From assembly GCA_963794475.1 (NCBI GenBank), contig CAWCDW010000003.1, forward strand, positions 558,001 to 622,000: DNA of 64,000 bases, in the 5' to 3' direction. Positions 55,741 to 64,000 of the stretch are shown one piece after another. This DNA comes from GAS188 sp963794475 (GTDB lineage Bacteria > Pseudomonadota > Alphaproteobacteria > Rhizobiales > Beijerinckiaceae). The translations under genes were made by a program, and so were the position numbers. The stretch's first letter is position 1. Each line of letters starts with the position of its first letter. The notes below the pieces were generated by a model. The model saw only the letters and a program-made list of their open reading frames with translations, ran no database searches and was not told where the DNA came from.

Positions 55741-56883
55741 ATGAGTGAAAGTTATCAAGACCACCTGGCGGGTGAAGAGCGGCGTTTGACCGGCGTTCGG
55801 GATACGGATCTCCCCGAATTAATCAATCAACATAGCGATACAAAGGCCGTAAACGGCGCCTTCCGGCGCTTGGAGGTCGTGAGCATACAGTATCTGCGGG
55901 GCGTTGCCGCAATTGGGGTCGTCATATTCCACATTGGTCAAATTTTTCGCCTCGAGCTGAAATTTGGAGGTTCGGGAGTCGACATATTTTTTGTGATTAG
56001 CGGATTTATCATGTGGATGGTGACCCGCCGAAGAGAAGCCGCTCCCGCTCAATTTATCCAGAAGAGGTTGCTACGTATCGTGCCCCTTTACTGGATCGCG
56101 ACGATATTTCTGGCACTTTGTGCGAGCGTGCGCCCCAATTTGTTTCCGCTTGATCATCCAATTCCGTCGCACGTCCTTTTGTCTTTGTTTTTCGTCCCGC
56201 ACTTGGGCCCCGGTGGCAAACCCTGGCCTTTGATCACTCAGGGGTGGACGCTGAACTACGAGATGTTCTTTTATATTGTTTTTGCCGCTACTTTGTTTGT
56301 ATCGAAGAAGCGGCAGTTCTTGCTAATTAATATTGCGTTACTCGGTTGTGTCGCTTTCGGTTATCTTGTGCGCCCATCCTCCACGGCCGGCCAAGTCTAC
56401 ACGTCGCCGTTGTTGCTGGAATTTCTCGGCGGCATTTACATTTGCCGCGCCTGGCTTGCTGAACGGGTGCTGACAAGAAGGGATGCTTGGATCGCCGTTG
56501 CGGTTGGGCTGTCGGGGATCGTGGCAAACGGTTACCTGCCGGCGCCCTTACCGAGTGTTCTCGGTTTCGGCATCCCGGCAGCCGCCATCACCTTGGGCGC
56601 CGTATCCCTTGAACGGGAGGGGATGGTTCCGAAAATCCGGTGGTTGAAGCTTCTTGGCGACGCGTCCTACTCGATCTATCTGACACATTATTTGGCATGG
56701 TTGGCCGTCTCCATCGTTCTTGTCAAATTGGAGATCGGCCTCAATTTGCCCGTGTATTTCCTGACGGTGGTGATCGCCATTTTTGCGGGAGTGGCCACTT
56801 ATGTCTGTGTCGAGCGGCCAGCCGGCGCCTTCCTTTCAAACTTGCTTAGGCGTGCTCAATACCCAGCGATGAAGCCACACTGA
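55741..56883 (+). CDS. Acyltransferase family 3 membrane protein (ExoZ-like)
   Basis: The protein has 380 residues from the ATG at 55741. After a hydrophilic N-terminus of about 45 residues, the acyltransferase-3 signature appears: VSIQYLRGVAAIGVVIFHIG, GGSGVDIFFVISGFIMWMVT and RLLRIVPLYWIATIF. About ten helices follow, ending YSIYLTHYLAWLAVSIVLVK. Members O-acetylate or otherwise acylate exported sugars. ExoZ acetylates succinoglycan. The third codon positions are visibly AT-richer than in region 1, which hints at recent transfer. It is intact. It diverges from the ATP-grasp gene and converges on the permease gene. Confidence 0.85.
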   Translation: MSESYQDHLAGEERRLTGVRDTDLPELINQHSDTKAVNGAFRRLEVVSIQYLRGVAAIGVVIFHIGQIFRLELKFGGSGVDIFFVISGFIMWMVTRRREAAPAQFIQKRLLRIVPLYWIATIFLALCASVRPNLFPLDHPIPSHVLLSLFFVPHLGPGGKPWPLITQGWTLNYEMFFYIVFAATLFVSKKRQFLLINIALLGCVAFGYLVRPSSTAGQVYTSPLLLEFLGGIYICRAWLAERVLTRRDAWIAVAVGLSGIVANGYLPAPLPSVLGFGIPAAAITLGAVSLEREGMVPKIRWLKLLGDASYSIYLTHYLAWLAVSIVLVKLEIGLNLPVYFLTVVIAIFAGVATYVCVERPAGAFLSNLLRRAQYPAMKPH

Positions 56884-56918
56884 GGCCCTCGAGCGATCCG
56901 AGCCAGTTGGTGCAGGAT

Positions 56919-57764
56919 TTATATCAAGTCCGCAAAGCTCTTTTCGGTCTTTCTGAACCGACGAATGCCAAACCACAAGAAGAAGGCGGAGACTGCGGCG
57001 CTGAGCATCAAGCCGGGCACGTACAATGGGCTTTGCCCACCGAGAATGCACCATCGGAAGCCATCAATGACACCCACCATCGGGTTCAGGGAATAAAGCA
57101 GACGCCATTCGTCCGGCACGATGCTTGATGAAAAGCCGACAGGCGACACGTAGAGCCCGAATTGGGCAACGAAAGGGATGATGAAACGGAAATCCCGGTA
57201 CTTCACGTTGAGCGCGGTAATCCAGAGCGAGGGGCCGATGCTGGCGATGAAGGCGAACAGCACGAAAAGGGGAAGAAGCAGGATACGCCAATCGGGAACG
57301 AAGTGATACCAAGCCATCAGCAGGATCATGATGAGGAAGCTGATGAGGAGATCGACAAAAGCGACGACCACGGTCGCGGTGGGCACGATCAGGCGCGGAA
57401 AATAGACTTTGCTAATCAGGTTCGAGTTGTTGATCAGGCTGTTCGATGCTTCCGTCAACCCGGTCGAAAAGAAGCTCCAAGGCAGCATTCCGGCAAAAAC
57501 CAGGAGGGCGTAAGGAGCCGTGCCATCCGACGGAAGCTTGGCGAGGCGACTGAAAATGACAGTGAAAACGATCATTGTGAGGAAGGGCCGGATCAATGCC
57601 CAGGCGATGCCAATAACGGTTTGCTTGTATCGGACCGAAAGATCGCGCCAGGCGAGGACTTGGAATAGCTCGCGATAGCGCCAAAGATCGAGCCAATAAT
57701 TCCGCTCCTGTTGGCCCGGTGCGATAATGATGGTCTGCTGCAGCACTTCTCGACAAACCCTCAT
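56919..57764 (-). CDS. ABC-2 type polysaccharide export permease (Wzm-like)
   Basis: The protein has 281 residues from the ATG at 57762-57764. An in-frame GTG at 57849-57851 would add 29 residues. Family features are LWRYRELFQVLAWRDLSVRY, KQTVIGIAWALIRPFLTMIV, LPWSFFSTGLTEASNSLINN and VGVIDGFRWCILGG. Six helices are predicted. With a Wzt-type ATPase it moves undecaprenyl-linked glycan to the periplasm. Its likely partner is encoded at 48844-50164, seven kilobases away on the same strand, rather than next to it. It is intact. Confidence 0.87.
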   Translation of the reverse strand: MRVCREVLQQTIIIAPGQQERNYWLDLWRYRELFQVLAWRDLSVRYKQTVIGIAWALIRPFLTMIVFTVIFSRLAKLPSDGTAPYALLVFAGMLPWSFFSTGLTEASNSLINNSNLISKVYFPRLIVPTATVVVAFVDLLISFLIMILLMAWYHFVPDWRILLLPLFVLFAFIASIGPSLWITALNVKYRDFRFIIPFVAQFGLYVSPVGFSSSIVPDEWRLLYSLNPMVGVIDGFRWCILGGQSPLYVPGLMLSAAVSAFFLWFGIRRFRKTEKSFADLI

Positions 57765-57955
57765 CGACCGCGCGAAAAACAAGCCAAGTAAAGGCACGCG
57801 ATCATGAGCCCCTGCCGCGCGCGGATCGGCCGTTTGTTGCCCTGCCGACACTTCTACGGCAATTTCTCGTGTCTGCCAATCAGGTTGTCTTTCGGCTTGG
57901 GGCCCGCCGTGAAATCAGGGAGCCGATCGCGATGATCGCGACGTGCCTAAGGAGC

Positions 57956-58726
57956 CTAATTTTTTATTGCAACGCGAGCACCGTGGCGTCCGATTCTCGC
58001 AAAAAACAAAGTGAGATGTTTTTGTTGCATGTATTCGTCGACGGCTTGTCGGCATCCCTTCCACAGCCCGTAATCGTCAATGTGAAGGATGCCTCTCGAC
58101 GACAAGCGCGGGAAAAAATGAACGAGCTCGTGGTGCGTCGATTCATAAAAGCACGTGTCGAGCCGAAGGAAGGAAATGCACTCCGGCATCGTCTCCGGAG
58201 CTGTTTCCTCGATGCGGCCCTTGATGAAATGAATTCTCTCGCGAGGATATCCGACACTGTAGAGCGCGCGCTTCACGTCCTCGAGGGAGGCTTCGAGCGG
58301 CTTCGCACCGCTGCTTCGGTCTTCCTCTGAGGAATCGAATGGCGGAGCGCCCCAGAAATTCTCGTCGGCTTCTGTCGGTTCCGGCATGCCCTCGAAGGTG
58401 TCGTAGAGGAAAATGTCTCGGCTGGTATCGCCGAGCTTGAGCAGCGTATGGGCCGCGGCCATCATCATACCGCCCCTCCAGACCCCGCATTCGACGATCG
58501 CCCCTGGAATGGCGCCTTTCACAAGGTATTCGACGATGGTCGCCGTGGTCTGGACGGCGATGGGTTCACCGAGCGTAAAGGGCTTCACCTTTCCGTAGAG
58601 CGCGATATCCTCCTCGCTGAAGTCGAGAGGCAAGCTTGGCGGCGGTTCGGCCGGCGGATACCGCACGAGGTCGAAGCCTGTGGCCCTGATGACTTGCTTC
58701 ACGGTGGATTTCAACACAGCGTTCAT
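57956..58726 (-). CDS. TylF/MycF-family O-methyltransferase
   Basis: The protein has 256 residues from the ATG at 58724-58726 (MNAVLKSTVKQVIRATGFDL). Motifs are GAIPGAIVECGVWRGGMMMA (SAM site), DIFLYDTFEGMPEPTEADEN, FIKGRIEETAPETMPECISF, LRLDTCFYESTHHELVHFFP and HIDDYGLWKGCRQAVDEY. TylF/MycF enzymes are metal-dependent sugar O-methyltransferases often found in glycan loci. The second Asp of the LDxD segment is Cys here, and the later DD pair is kept. It lies between the permease and the GT-C-like gene, all on the minus strand. Confidence 0.82.
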   Translation of the reverse strand: MNAVLKSTVKQVIRATGFDLVRYPPAEPPPSLPLDFSEEDIALYGKVKPFTLGEPIAVQTTATIVEYLVKGAIPGAIVECGVWRGGMMMAAAHTLLKLGDTSRDIFLYDTFEGMPEPTEADENFWGAPPFDSSEEDRSSGAKPLEASLEDVKRALYSVGYPRERIHFIKGRIEETAPETMPECISFLRLDTCFYESTHHELVHFFPRLSSRGILHIDDYGLWKGCRQAVDEYMQQKHLTLFFARIGRHGARVAIKN

Positions 58727-59036
58727 CTGAAGTCTCCGGCGTAAACTCAACGTTTCTCGTGCGTGGTGCCAGACCATGGCGGTTTGAACAGGATGATCCA
58801 AAAGCAAAATGGAGAAGTTCGGTGGCTCTGGTAGGCGCAATGATCCGCAAATAAGTAGATTTTACGGTAAAAACAGGCGTCAATATGAGAAACGCAACGC
58901 TAGGAAACATTGATCCGTGCGACGCCGAGCGTCGGCGCGTCCTTAAGTCGAGCCGAGCTACAGAGCGTCAGGGCAGGAAGAGAAGAGAAGAAAAGAGAGG
59001 CGATCCGTTATGGAGCGAAAGTGCGCGATTTGCCCA
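58727..59036. other. Intergenic stretch
   Basis: About 310 bases lie between the methyltransferase start and the stop of the GT-C-like gene. No supported gene, hairpin or RNA was seen. It includes a purine-rich tract (GGCAGGAAGAGAAGAGAAGA). Confidence 0.35.
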
Positions 59037-60724
59037 TCATCGATTCGCTCCACGCCACCCGGCCGCCTCATTGAGATAAATACTTTTCAAATGGGAACCC
59101 GCCGGGAGTGTATGCGCAAAAAGGTCCAGAGCCTTCACCGCGGCAGGTATGTCGCTTGGTCGGCGCGCGTAGAAGATATAGTGAAGATAGGCATCATCGG
59201 CGAAGAGCCCCGCCGGGCGTAAATCCGCTACCACCGTCCAGCCGGCCGGCACGCTCGTCACATTCGTCGAATCCGTGATGGCGAGACCGACGCCCCGGCT
59301 CGCCAAAAGATCATCCATCCAATCGGGTTTTTGCTCATGCGCGCGAGCTTGACGCGCGGTCTCCGAGCTCAGCCCCGACAGATCAAGAACATAGTTGGGG
59401 TTATCGAAGTTCATGTAGCCGAGGAAGTTTGCGGCAACCGGCGCGCGGTAGAATTCGGTTGCGAAACGGTGCAACTGATAGGAGCCCTCATATTCCTTTT
59501 CAGCCCGTGCCGGAATGAACAGGAATTGCGCCGCATAGCCAGCGAAGATCATCAGCAGCGCAAGGCAAAAGGCTACGATCCGCGGCCAGGCCGCGAATTC
59601 ACACCAGGCGCTCACCTTCTCTCTGAAGATGACCGCAAGGCCGCAAAGGTTGAGAACCAGCACATAGGCTTCATAGCGCGGCGGCACCCAATCGAGCCGG
59701 CCGCCCGTGAGCTGAGTCATGGTGACGAAAGCCATGAAGGCGAGAGTGGCGAGCTTGATCTGGTCGGATTTCGAGAGTGGCCGTTTTCCCAAATTGGTCC
59801 AGATCCAGCCAAGCCAGGGCATGGCAAGCGCTACGCCGCCAAGCATTTGCGCGGCGCCAAAGCTACGCAGGTTCGAATAGAGATTCTCCACGACCGACGC
59901 CACGACCGTGAACAAGCCGCTGTGCGAGACCAAGGCCTCATCCGACCAATCGGAACGGGAAAGCACCGAGCTTGGAAGCAAGGGCAGGCCAAGCGAGTGA
60001 AGGAAAAGCGAATAGCCGCCGACCAGGATCATGCCGATAACAAGGGTCGCTAGCGCGTAGCCGTACCTTCGGAAGGCGGTGAAAATCAGCGCGTCGGCGA
60101 CGAGCATGCCGGCCGCCTCGAAGCGGATGATCGGCTGGATGAGGATGCAGACGAACCACCACCAATCGCAGCGGCCGCGCCGCACAAAACGGACAAGGCC
60201 AAGCAGATAGGCGACCGTCATCGCGATATGGAGCGAGTGCTCGATGCCCAAGTATCGCAAGCCCCGGAAGATCGAGCGCGATCGCGACGACCGCCGTAAG
60301 CAGAACGAGGCGCAAGGGCGGAACGCGATGCAAGGGGATGCTGCATTCTCGCGCCAGCAAAAAGGCGAAGAGGCCTGTTGCCAGCGTCGAAACGCAGTTG
60401 ATGACCAGCGGTAGCGCCGTGCCGAGGTCCGAGAGGCTTCAACACGGCGAGAAGCACAGGGTAAAGAATGGTCGAGCTCGGTGCCGAAGCTTCACCGTGA
60501 TAAAGGCCATAAGTGCCGTGCGTGATCTGCTGCGCCAGTGCCAGATGCGTATAGGCTGCGTCCGACGCGTAAATGAAGTGTCCATGGGTCATGAGGAGCG
60601 CGCATACGACCTCCGCGGTCAGCACCGCGACGAGACCCGCCAGAATGCCGAAAAGCGGCAGGACAAAATCACGCTCTTGCCACGCGCTCTCCGCAAAGGC
60701 GCGCAGCTGCTTGGTGATCGGCAT
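59037..60724 (-). CDS. GT-C-type membrane glycosyltransferase-like protein, two frameshifts
   Basis: The ATG at 60722-60724 gives MPITKQLRAFAESAW. The first loop reads FIYASDAAYTHLALAQQITH then GTYGLYHGEASAPSSTILYP, the DxxYxHLALA...G pattern of bacterial GT-C proteins that use polyprenyl-phosphate sugars. Frame changes near 60430 and 60265 lead through LLARECSIPLHRVPPLRLVL to LRYLGIEHSLHIAMTVAYLL and an open frame to 59037. About ten helices come before a periplasmic C-terminal domain of about 130 residues. It diverges from the UbiA/GtrA/DprE1 genes and may use their product. The donor is inferred. Confidence 0.7.
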
Positions 60725-60928
60725 CGAACGCACTTCTTGCGAGGACAAAGAGCTCAATGGAACCTCGTTTCAGCAACTACGGAGCTCACCCATATAGTCT
60801 CATGTTTTCAGCTGTCACGCAGGTGGTAGCACGCTGAGCTAACGTATCTACCACCCTCGTAACATTGATAGAGCCCCTCCGGCTATGTTAAGTCTCGCTA
60901 CCTTTCGCCCCTTTCATTCTGGTGACAT

Positions 60929-62365
60929 ATGATCGCCGCGACGATCACCACTGTCGACGGCAAGGTACCGCTTGTGGTCGACCTCGATGGCACCCTTGTC
61001 CGGTCGGACCTTCTCATCGAAGCGCTGTTTCAGCGGCTCGTCAGCTCCCCCTCGTCGGTAATCCTAAATTTCTTCGCGCTTCGCCGCGGCAAGGCGCAGT
61101 TCAAGGACGCCGTGGCGCGCGGCGTCAGCCTCGATCCGGCCTCGCTTCCTTACGACGGCGCTGTTCTTCAGGAAATTCATGATGCCATAAGCGCGGGTCG
61201 CCCGGTCTACATCGCCTCGGCGAGCAACGCGCGCTTCGTTTCCGCCGTCGCCGAGCATTTCGGCTTTTTCTCCGGCTGGTTCGGATCGGATGCGGTTACC
61301 AATCTTTCGGGCGCGAACAAGGCGCGCCTTTTGGTTGAAACCTTCGGCGAAGGCGGATTCGATTACATCGGCAATGATAGGGCCGATCTGCAGGTGTGGG
61401 CGATGGCCTCGAAACGCTTTGGCGTGAGGCCGCCGGCGCGACTGAAGAAGCATCTTGCGTCGACGCGCGTCGATCTCCTCGCTTCGCCAAGGCCGAGCCT
61501 CGCGACCTGGCTCAGGCTCTTGCGCGTTCATCAATACGCCAAGAATGTCCTCATCTTCCTGCCGCTCTTCACGGCGCATAAATTTGATCTTCTGTCGTTT
61601 TTTAATTGTTTGCTCGCTATGGTCGCATTCTCTCTTTGCGCCTCCAGTACTTATATTTTTAACGACATCATCGATCTTTCCGCCGACCGCGAGCACCCGA
61701 CCAAGAAGGCGCGCCCTCTCGCTTCGGGCGCCATCGCGCTCCAGCACGCCCTTTACGCCATTCCCATCCTGTTTTTGTGCTCGGTCGCGCTCGCCGCGCT
61801 CGTGTCGCTGCCTTTCCTCGGCATTCTTCTCGCGTATTTCGCGCTGACGACCTCGTATAGCATCTGGCTAAAGAAGAAGATGCTGGTCGATATCGTCGCG
61901 CTCGCGATGCTCTACACGCTTCGCGTCATTGCGGGTGCGGCCGCCATCGGCGTCACGGTCTCAGAGTGGTTGCTGGCCTTTTCAATGTTCCTCTTCACGG
62001 CTCTGGCCTTGATCAAGCGCTATATCGAGCTGGCTACGCAACTCGACCGGGAACTTCCCGACCCTGCCAATCGCAATTACAAGCAGGGCGACATGCAGAT
62101 CGTGGCCGCCTTGGCGGGCGCCGCCGCCTTTAATGCGGTGACCGTGTTCGCGCTTTATATTTCCTCGGACACGGTGCACTCCCTCTACCGCCATCCGCGG
62201 CTTCTCTGGCTCGTCTGCCCGGTTCTGATGTATTGGCTCAGCCGCATGCTGATGATGGCGCATCGCCGGCAGGTGCACGACGACCCGATCGTTTTCGCGC
62301 TTAAGGATCGCATCAGCATCATGGCGAGCCTTTGCATCGCGGCGATCATGTTGCTCGCTATTTGA
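60929..62365 (+). CDS. HAD-UbiA fusion: decaprenyl-phosphate phosphoribosyltransferase-like
   Basis: The protein has 478 residues from the ATG at 60929. Residues 1-190 are a HAD-type phosphatase domain with VVDLDGTLVRSD (motif I), YIASASN (motif II) and YIGNDRADLQVW. Residues 200-478 are a UbiA prenyltransferase with nine helices and the motifs NDIIDLSADREHPTKKARPL and YIELATQLDRELPD. UbiA relatives in mycobacteria (Rv3806c) make decaprenyl-phosphoryl-5-phosphoribose, and the fused HAD could remove the 5-phosphate. Next to GtrA and DprE1-like genes, a role in D-arabinose donor synthesis is likely. It is intact. Confidence 0.85.
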   Translation: MIAATITTVDGKVPLVVDLDGTLVRSDLLIEALFQRLVSSPSSVILNFFALRRGKAQFKDAVARGVSLDPASLPYDGAVLQEIHDAISAGRPVYIASASNARFVSAVAEHFGFFSGWFGSDAVTNLSGANKARLLVETFGEGGFDYIGNDRADLQVWAMASKRFGVRPPARLKKHLASTRVDLLASPRPSLATWLRLLRVHQYAKNVLIFLPLFTAHKFDLLSFFNCLLAMVAFSLCASSTYIFNDIIDLSADREHPTKKARPLASGAIALQHALYAIPILFLCSVALAALVSLPFLGILLAYFALTTSYSIWLKKKMLVDIVALAMLYTLRVIAGAAAIGVTVSEWLLAFSMFLFTALALIKRYIELATQLDRELPDPANRNYKQGDMQIVAALAGAAAFNAVTVFALYISSDTVHSLYRHPRLLWLVCPVLMYWLSRMLMMAHRRQVHDDPIVFALKDRISIMASLCIAAIMLLAI

Positions 62366-62383
62366 AAGTTTGAAAGACGATGC

Positions 62384-62827
62384 GTGCCAGGCGCTAGGTT
62401 GTCCGCCGCCGTCCTCTCGCTTAGCCTTCCGCTGCGTTATCTCGTGTTCGCCGTCGTGGCCGGCGCCGCGAACCTGTTGACCCAGGCGGTTGTATTCACG
62501 TTTTCGACCATCGAGCCTCTGGCGATTTCCATCGTGGCGGGAACAATTGTCGGGTTCTTTTTGAAATACGTTCTCGACAAAAACTGGATCTTCTTCGACG
62601 CATATGTCGGCGCCCGGCGTGAGGCACGAAAAATCTTCCTCTATGGTGCCTTCAGCGTGCTGATGACCCTGCTCTTCTGGAGTTTCGAAATCGCGTTTTG
62701 GAAGATCGGCGGCACCGAGCTCGCCAAATATGCCGGCGCCACCATTGGCCTGGCAATCGGCAATTTTGCCAAATATCTTCTTGATCGCAATTTTACTTTC
62801 GCCCGAAGGGCCGAAATATGGAAATGA
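62384..62827 (+). CDS. GtrA-family membrane protein
   Basis: The protein has 147 residues from a GTG at 62384, 18 bases after the UbiA stop. Four helices are predicted and the family segments are LRYLVFAVVAGAANLLTQAV, FFLKYVLDKNWIFFD and NFAKYLLDRNFTFARR. GtrA proteins assist polyprenyl-phosphate sugars across the membrane. In mycobacteria a GtrA-like gene (Rv3789) is adjacent to dprE1. The stop lies within the overlapping start of the DprE1-like gene, so the three genes form one tightly packed operon. Confidence 0.85.
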   Translation: MPGARLSAAVLSLSLPLRYLVFAVVAGAANLLTQAVVFTFSTIEPLAISIVAGTIVGFFLKYVLDKNWIFFDAYVGARREARKIFLYGAFSVLMTLLFWSFEIAFWKIGGTELAKYAGATIGLAIGNFAKYLLDRNFTFARRAEIWK

Positions 62828-64000
62828 CCGGCTGGGGGCGATATCCTCGGTTCGAGGCAGCGCTCGTCGAGCCGAGCTCGATGGCCGAGGCCGCTCGCCT
62901 GCAAGAGGGCCTCACGGGATTTGTGGCGAGGGGCAATGGCCGCGCCTATGGCGACGCCGCTATCGGCACGGTGTCCTGCCTCTCGGCGCTCGGGCTCGAT
63001 CGCTTTTGCGCCTTCGACCCCGTGAACGGCCGGGTGACTGTCGAGGCGGGCGTTCTGCTTTCGGACATCGTCAAGGCGCTTCTTCCGCACGGGTATTTTC
63101 CGACCGTGGTTCCGGGAACCAAGCTGGTGAGCGTCGGAGGAATGATCGCCGCCGATGTACACGGCAAGAATCACCATGGCGCCGGCAGCCTCGGCGAACA
63201 TATCGAGAGCTTTTCCTTGGCGATACCCAATGGCAGCGTTGTCACCTGTTCGGCCGGCCAAAACCCTGAGCTTTTCGCGGCGACGGTCGGCGGCATGGGA
63301 CTCACCGGGGCTATATTGAACGCGACCTTTTGTCTCTCCCGTGTCGAGACGGGCCTCGTCCGGCAACAGACGCTCGTCGCCCCCGATCTCCTTTCGGCGC
63401 TGGAGCTCTTGTCGAAACACGACGACGCGACCTATTCGGCCGCATGGATCGATTGTCTGGCGAAAGGCCGCGCGCTTGGCCGTTCGCTGATCCATCTCGG
63501 AGAACATGCATCGAGGAGCGATGTCGAGACGCTCGCGCCCGGCAGCCCTCCCTTTCCCGAGCGAGGCCAGACGCGCCTTGCCGTGCCGTGGGATTTGCCC
63601 CGCCTCACGCTCAACCGCTGGAGCGTCGCGGCCTTCAATGAAGTCTATTTTCGAAGAGGGGCGTCTGCGGCCGGCAGACCCTTTCTCAGCAGCATCGACG
63701 CGTTTTTCTTTCCGCTCGATGCGGTCCGCGATTGGAACCGGATCTACGGCGCCAACGGCTTCGTGCAGCATCAATGCGTCGTGCCGGCCGAACACGCCGA
63801 GGAGACGCTGGGCGAGATTCTCGAGCGCATCGCGGCGCGCGGCAACGCCTCCTTCCTGGCCGTGTTGAAAAAGCTCGGCCCGTCCTCAACTGGGCTGATG
63901 TCGTTTCCGCGCAGGGGCTTCACCCTGGCGCTCGATTTTGCCATCGACAAGGGTATCTTTGTTTTCCTCGACGAGATCGATCGCCTCGTCGCGGCGGCGG
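62818..64000 (+). CDS. DprE1-like FAD-binding oxidase (partial, runs off window)
   Basis: The ATG at 62818 (GAAGGG box 8 bases upstream) overlaps the GtrA stop. An ATG at 62824 is also possible. The 394 visible codons show a VAO-type FAD domain: FVARGNGRAYGDAAIG, PVNGRVTVEAGVLLSDIVKA, VPGTKLVSVGGMIAADVHGK, NHHGAGSLGEHIESF and ATVGGMGLTGAILNATF. The ADVHGKNHH block is typical of DprE1, which oxidises polyprenyl-phosphoryl-ribose at C2' on the way to the arabinose form. The reductase partner (DprE2) would be expected just downstream. The frame is open to the window end. Confidence 0.88.
   Translation, partial: MEMTGWGRYPRFEAALVEPSSMAEAARLQEGLTGFVARGNGRAYGDAAIGTVSCLSALGLDRFCAFDPVNGRVTVEAGVLLSDIVKALLPHGYFPTVVPGTKLVSVGGMIAADVHGKNHHGAGSLGEHIESFSLAIPNGSVVTCSAGQNPELFAATVGGMGLTGAILNATFCLSRVETGLVRQQTLVAPDLLSALELLSKHDDATYSAAWIDCLAKGRALGRSLIHLGEHASRSDVETLAPGSPPFPERGQTRLAVPWDLPRLTLNRWSVAAFNEVYFRRGASAAGRPFLSSIDAFFFPLDAVRDWNRIYGANGFVQHQCVVPAEHAEETLGEILERIAARGNASFLAVLKKLGPSSTGLMSFPRRGFTLALDFAIDKGIFVFLDEIDRLVAAA

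Noticed and set aside
59860..59890. tRNA-like GGTTCGAAT string
   Set aside because: It lies within the coding sequence of the GT-C-like gene and has no acceptor stem or anticodon arm around it.
62641..63795. 384-codon minus-strand frame opposite the DprE1-like gene
   Set aside because: The plus strand carries the FAD-binding motifs. The minus-strand frame has no recognisable domain.

Overview
The window is GC-rich DNA from an alphaproteobacterium, most likely a member of the Hyphomicrobiales (Rhizobiales). Supporting this are the paired ku genes beside a PE-ligase-polymerase type ligD, Exo-type exopolysaccharide genes in rhizobial style (ExoF/ExoP, ExoA, ExoK and ExoZ look-alikes), small cysteine-rich-repeat secreted proteins and a serine-glyoxylate-type aminotransferase. 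The genus cannot be fixed from sequence alone. No rRNA, tRNA, CRISPR array, transposase or prophage was recognised.

Region 1 (1-16 kb) is mostly chromosomal housekeeping or stress genes: the end of a Gfo/Idh/MocA oxidoreductase, a membrane-anchored LysM/Ig protein, three small secreted proteins, an RND efflux adaptor-pump pair, a CPA1 Na+/H+ antiporter, a ku / ligD-ku double-strand-break repair locus, a membrane protein with a PpsR-like N-terminus, and a Ser/Thr-phosphatase-like metallophosphoesterase. Genes here are intact. Region 2 (16-25 kb) is a scrappy zone: a DUF3102 remnant, an intergenic direct repeat, a GH16 glycanase carrying six FG-GAP repeats, a fragment of an O-antigen-ligase-like gene, a DUF393 protein, a badly frameshifted aminotransferase, and an O-antigen-ligase-like membrane protein.

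Region 3 (25-60 kb) is a large surface-polysaccharide locus. It holds an ExoF/Wza exporter, an ExoP/BY-kinase chain-length protein, a Wzy-like polymerase, at least eleven glycosyltransferases, an ExoK-like GH16 and a GH5 glycanase, GalE and a second epimerase, two TupA-like ATP-grasp ligases, two methyltransferases, an acyltransferase, and a Wzt/Wzm ABC exporter pair. A plus-strand run at 41.6-46.5 kb (polyprenyl-phosphate glycosyltransferase, GtrA flippase, methyltransferase, multi-spanning membrane protein, epimerase) has the layout of a three-component gtr glycosylation system. Its membrane protein has a paralogue at 32.7-34.4 kb that abuts an ATP-grasp ligase. Region 4 (60.9-64 kb) encodes a HAD-UbiA fusion, a GtrA protein and a DprE1-like oxidase, which together point to polyprenyl-phosphoryl-D-arabinose synthesis. 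A GT-C-type membrane protein diverges from it and is a candidate user of that donor.

A major caution: about 17 genes between 21.5 and 60.8 kb carry one or more frameshifts while their coding sequence is otherwise preserved. The first 16 kb show none. Sequencing or assembly error is at least as likely as real gene decay, so I give the full extent of each gene and the approximate switch points.
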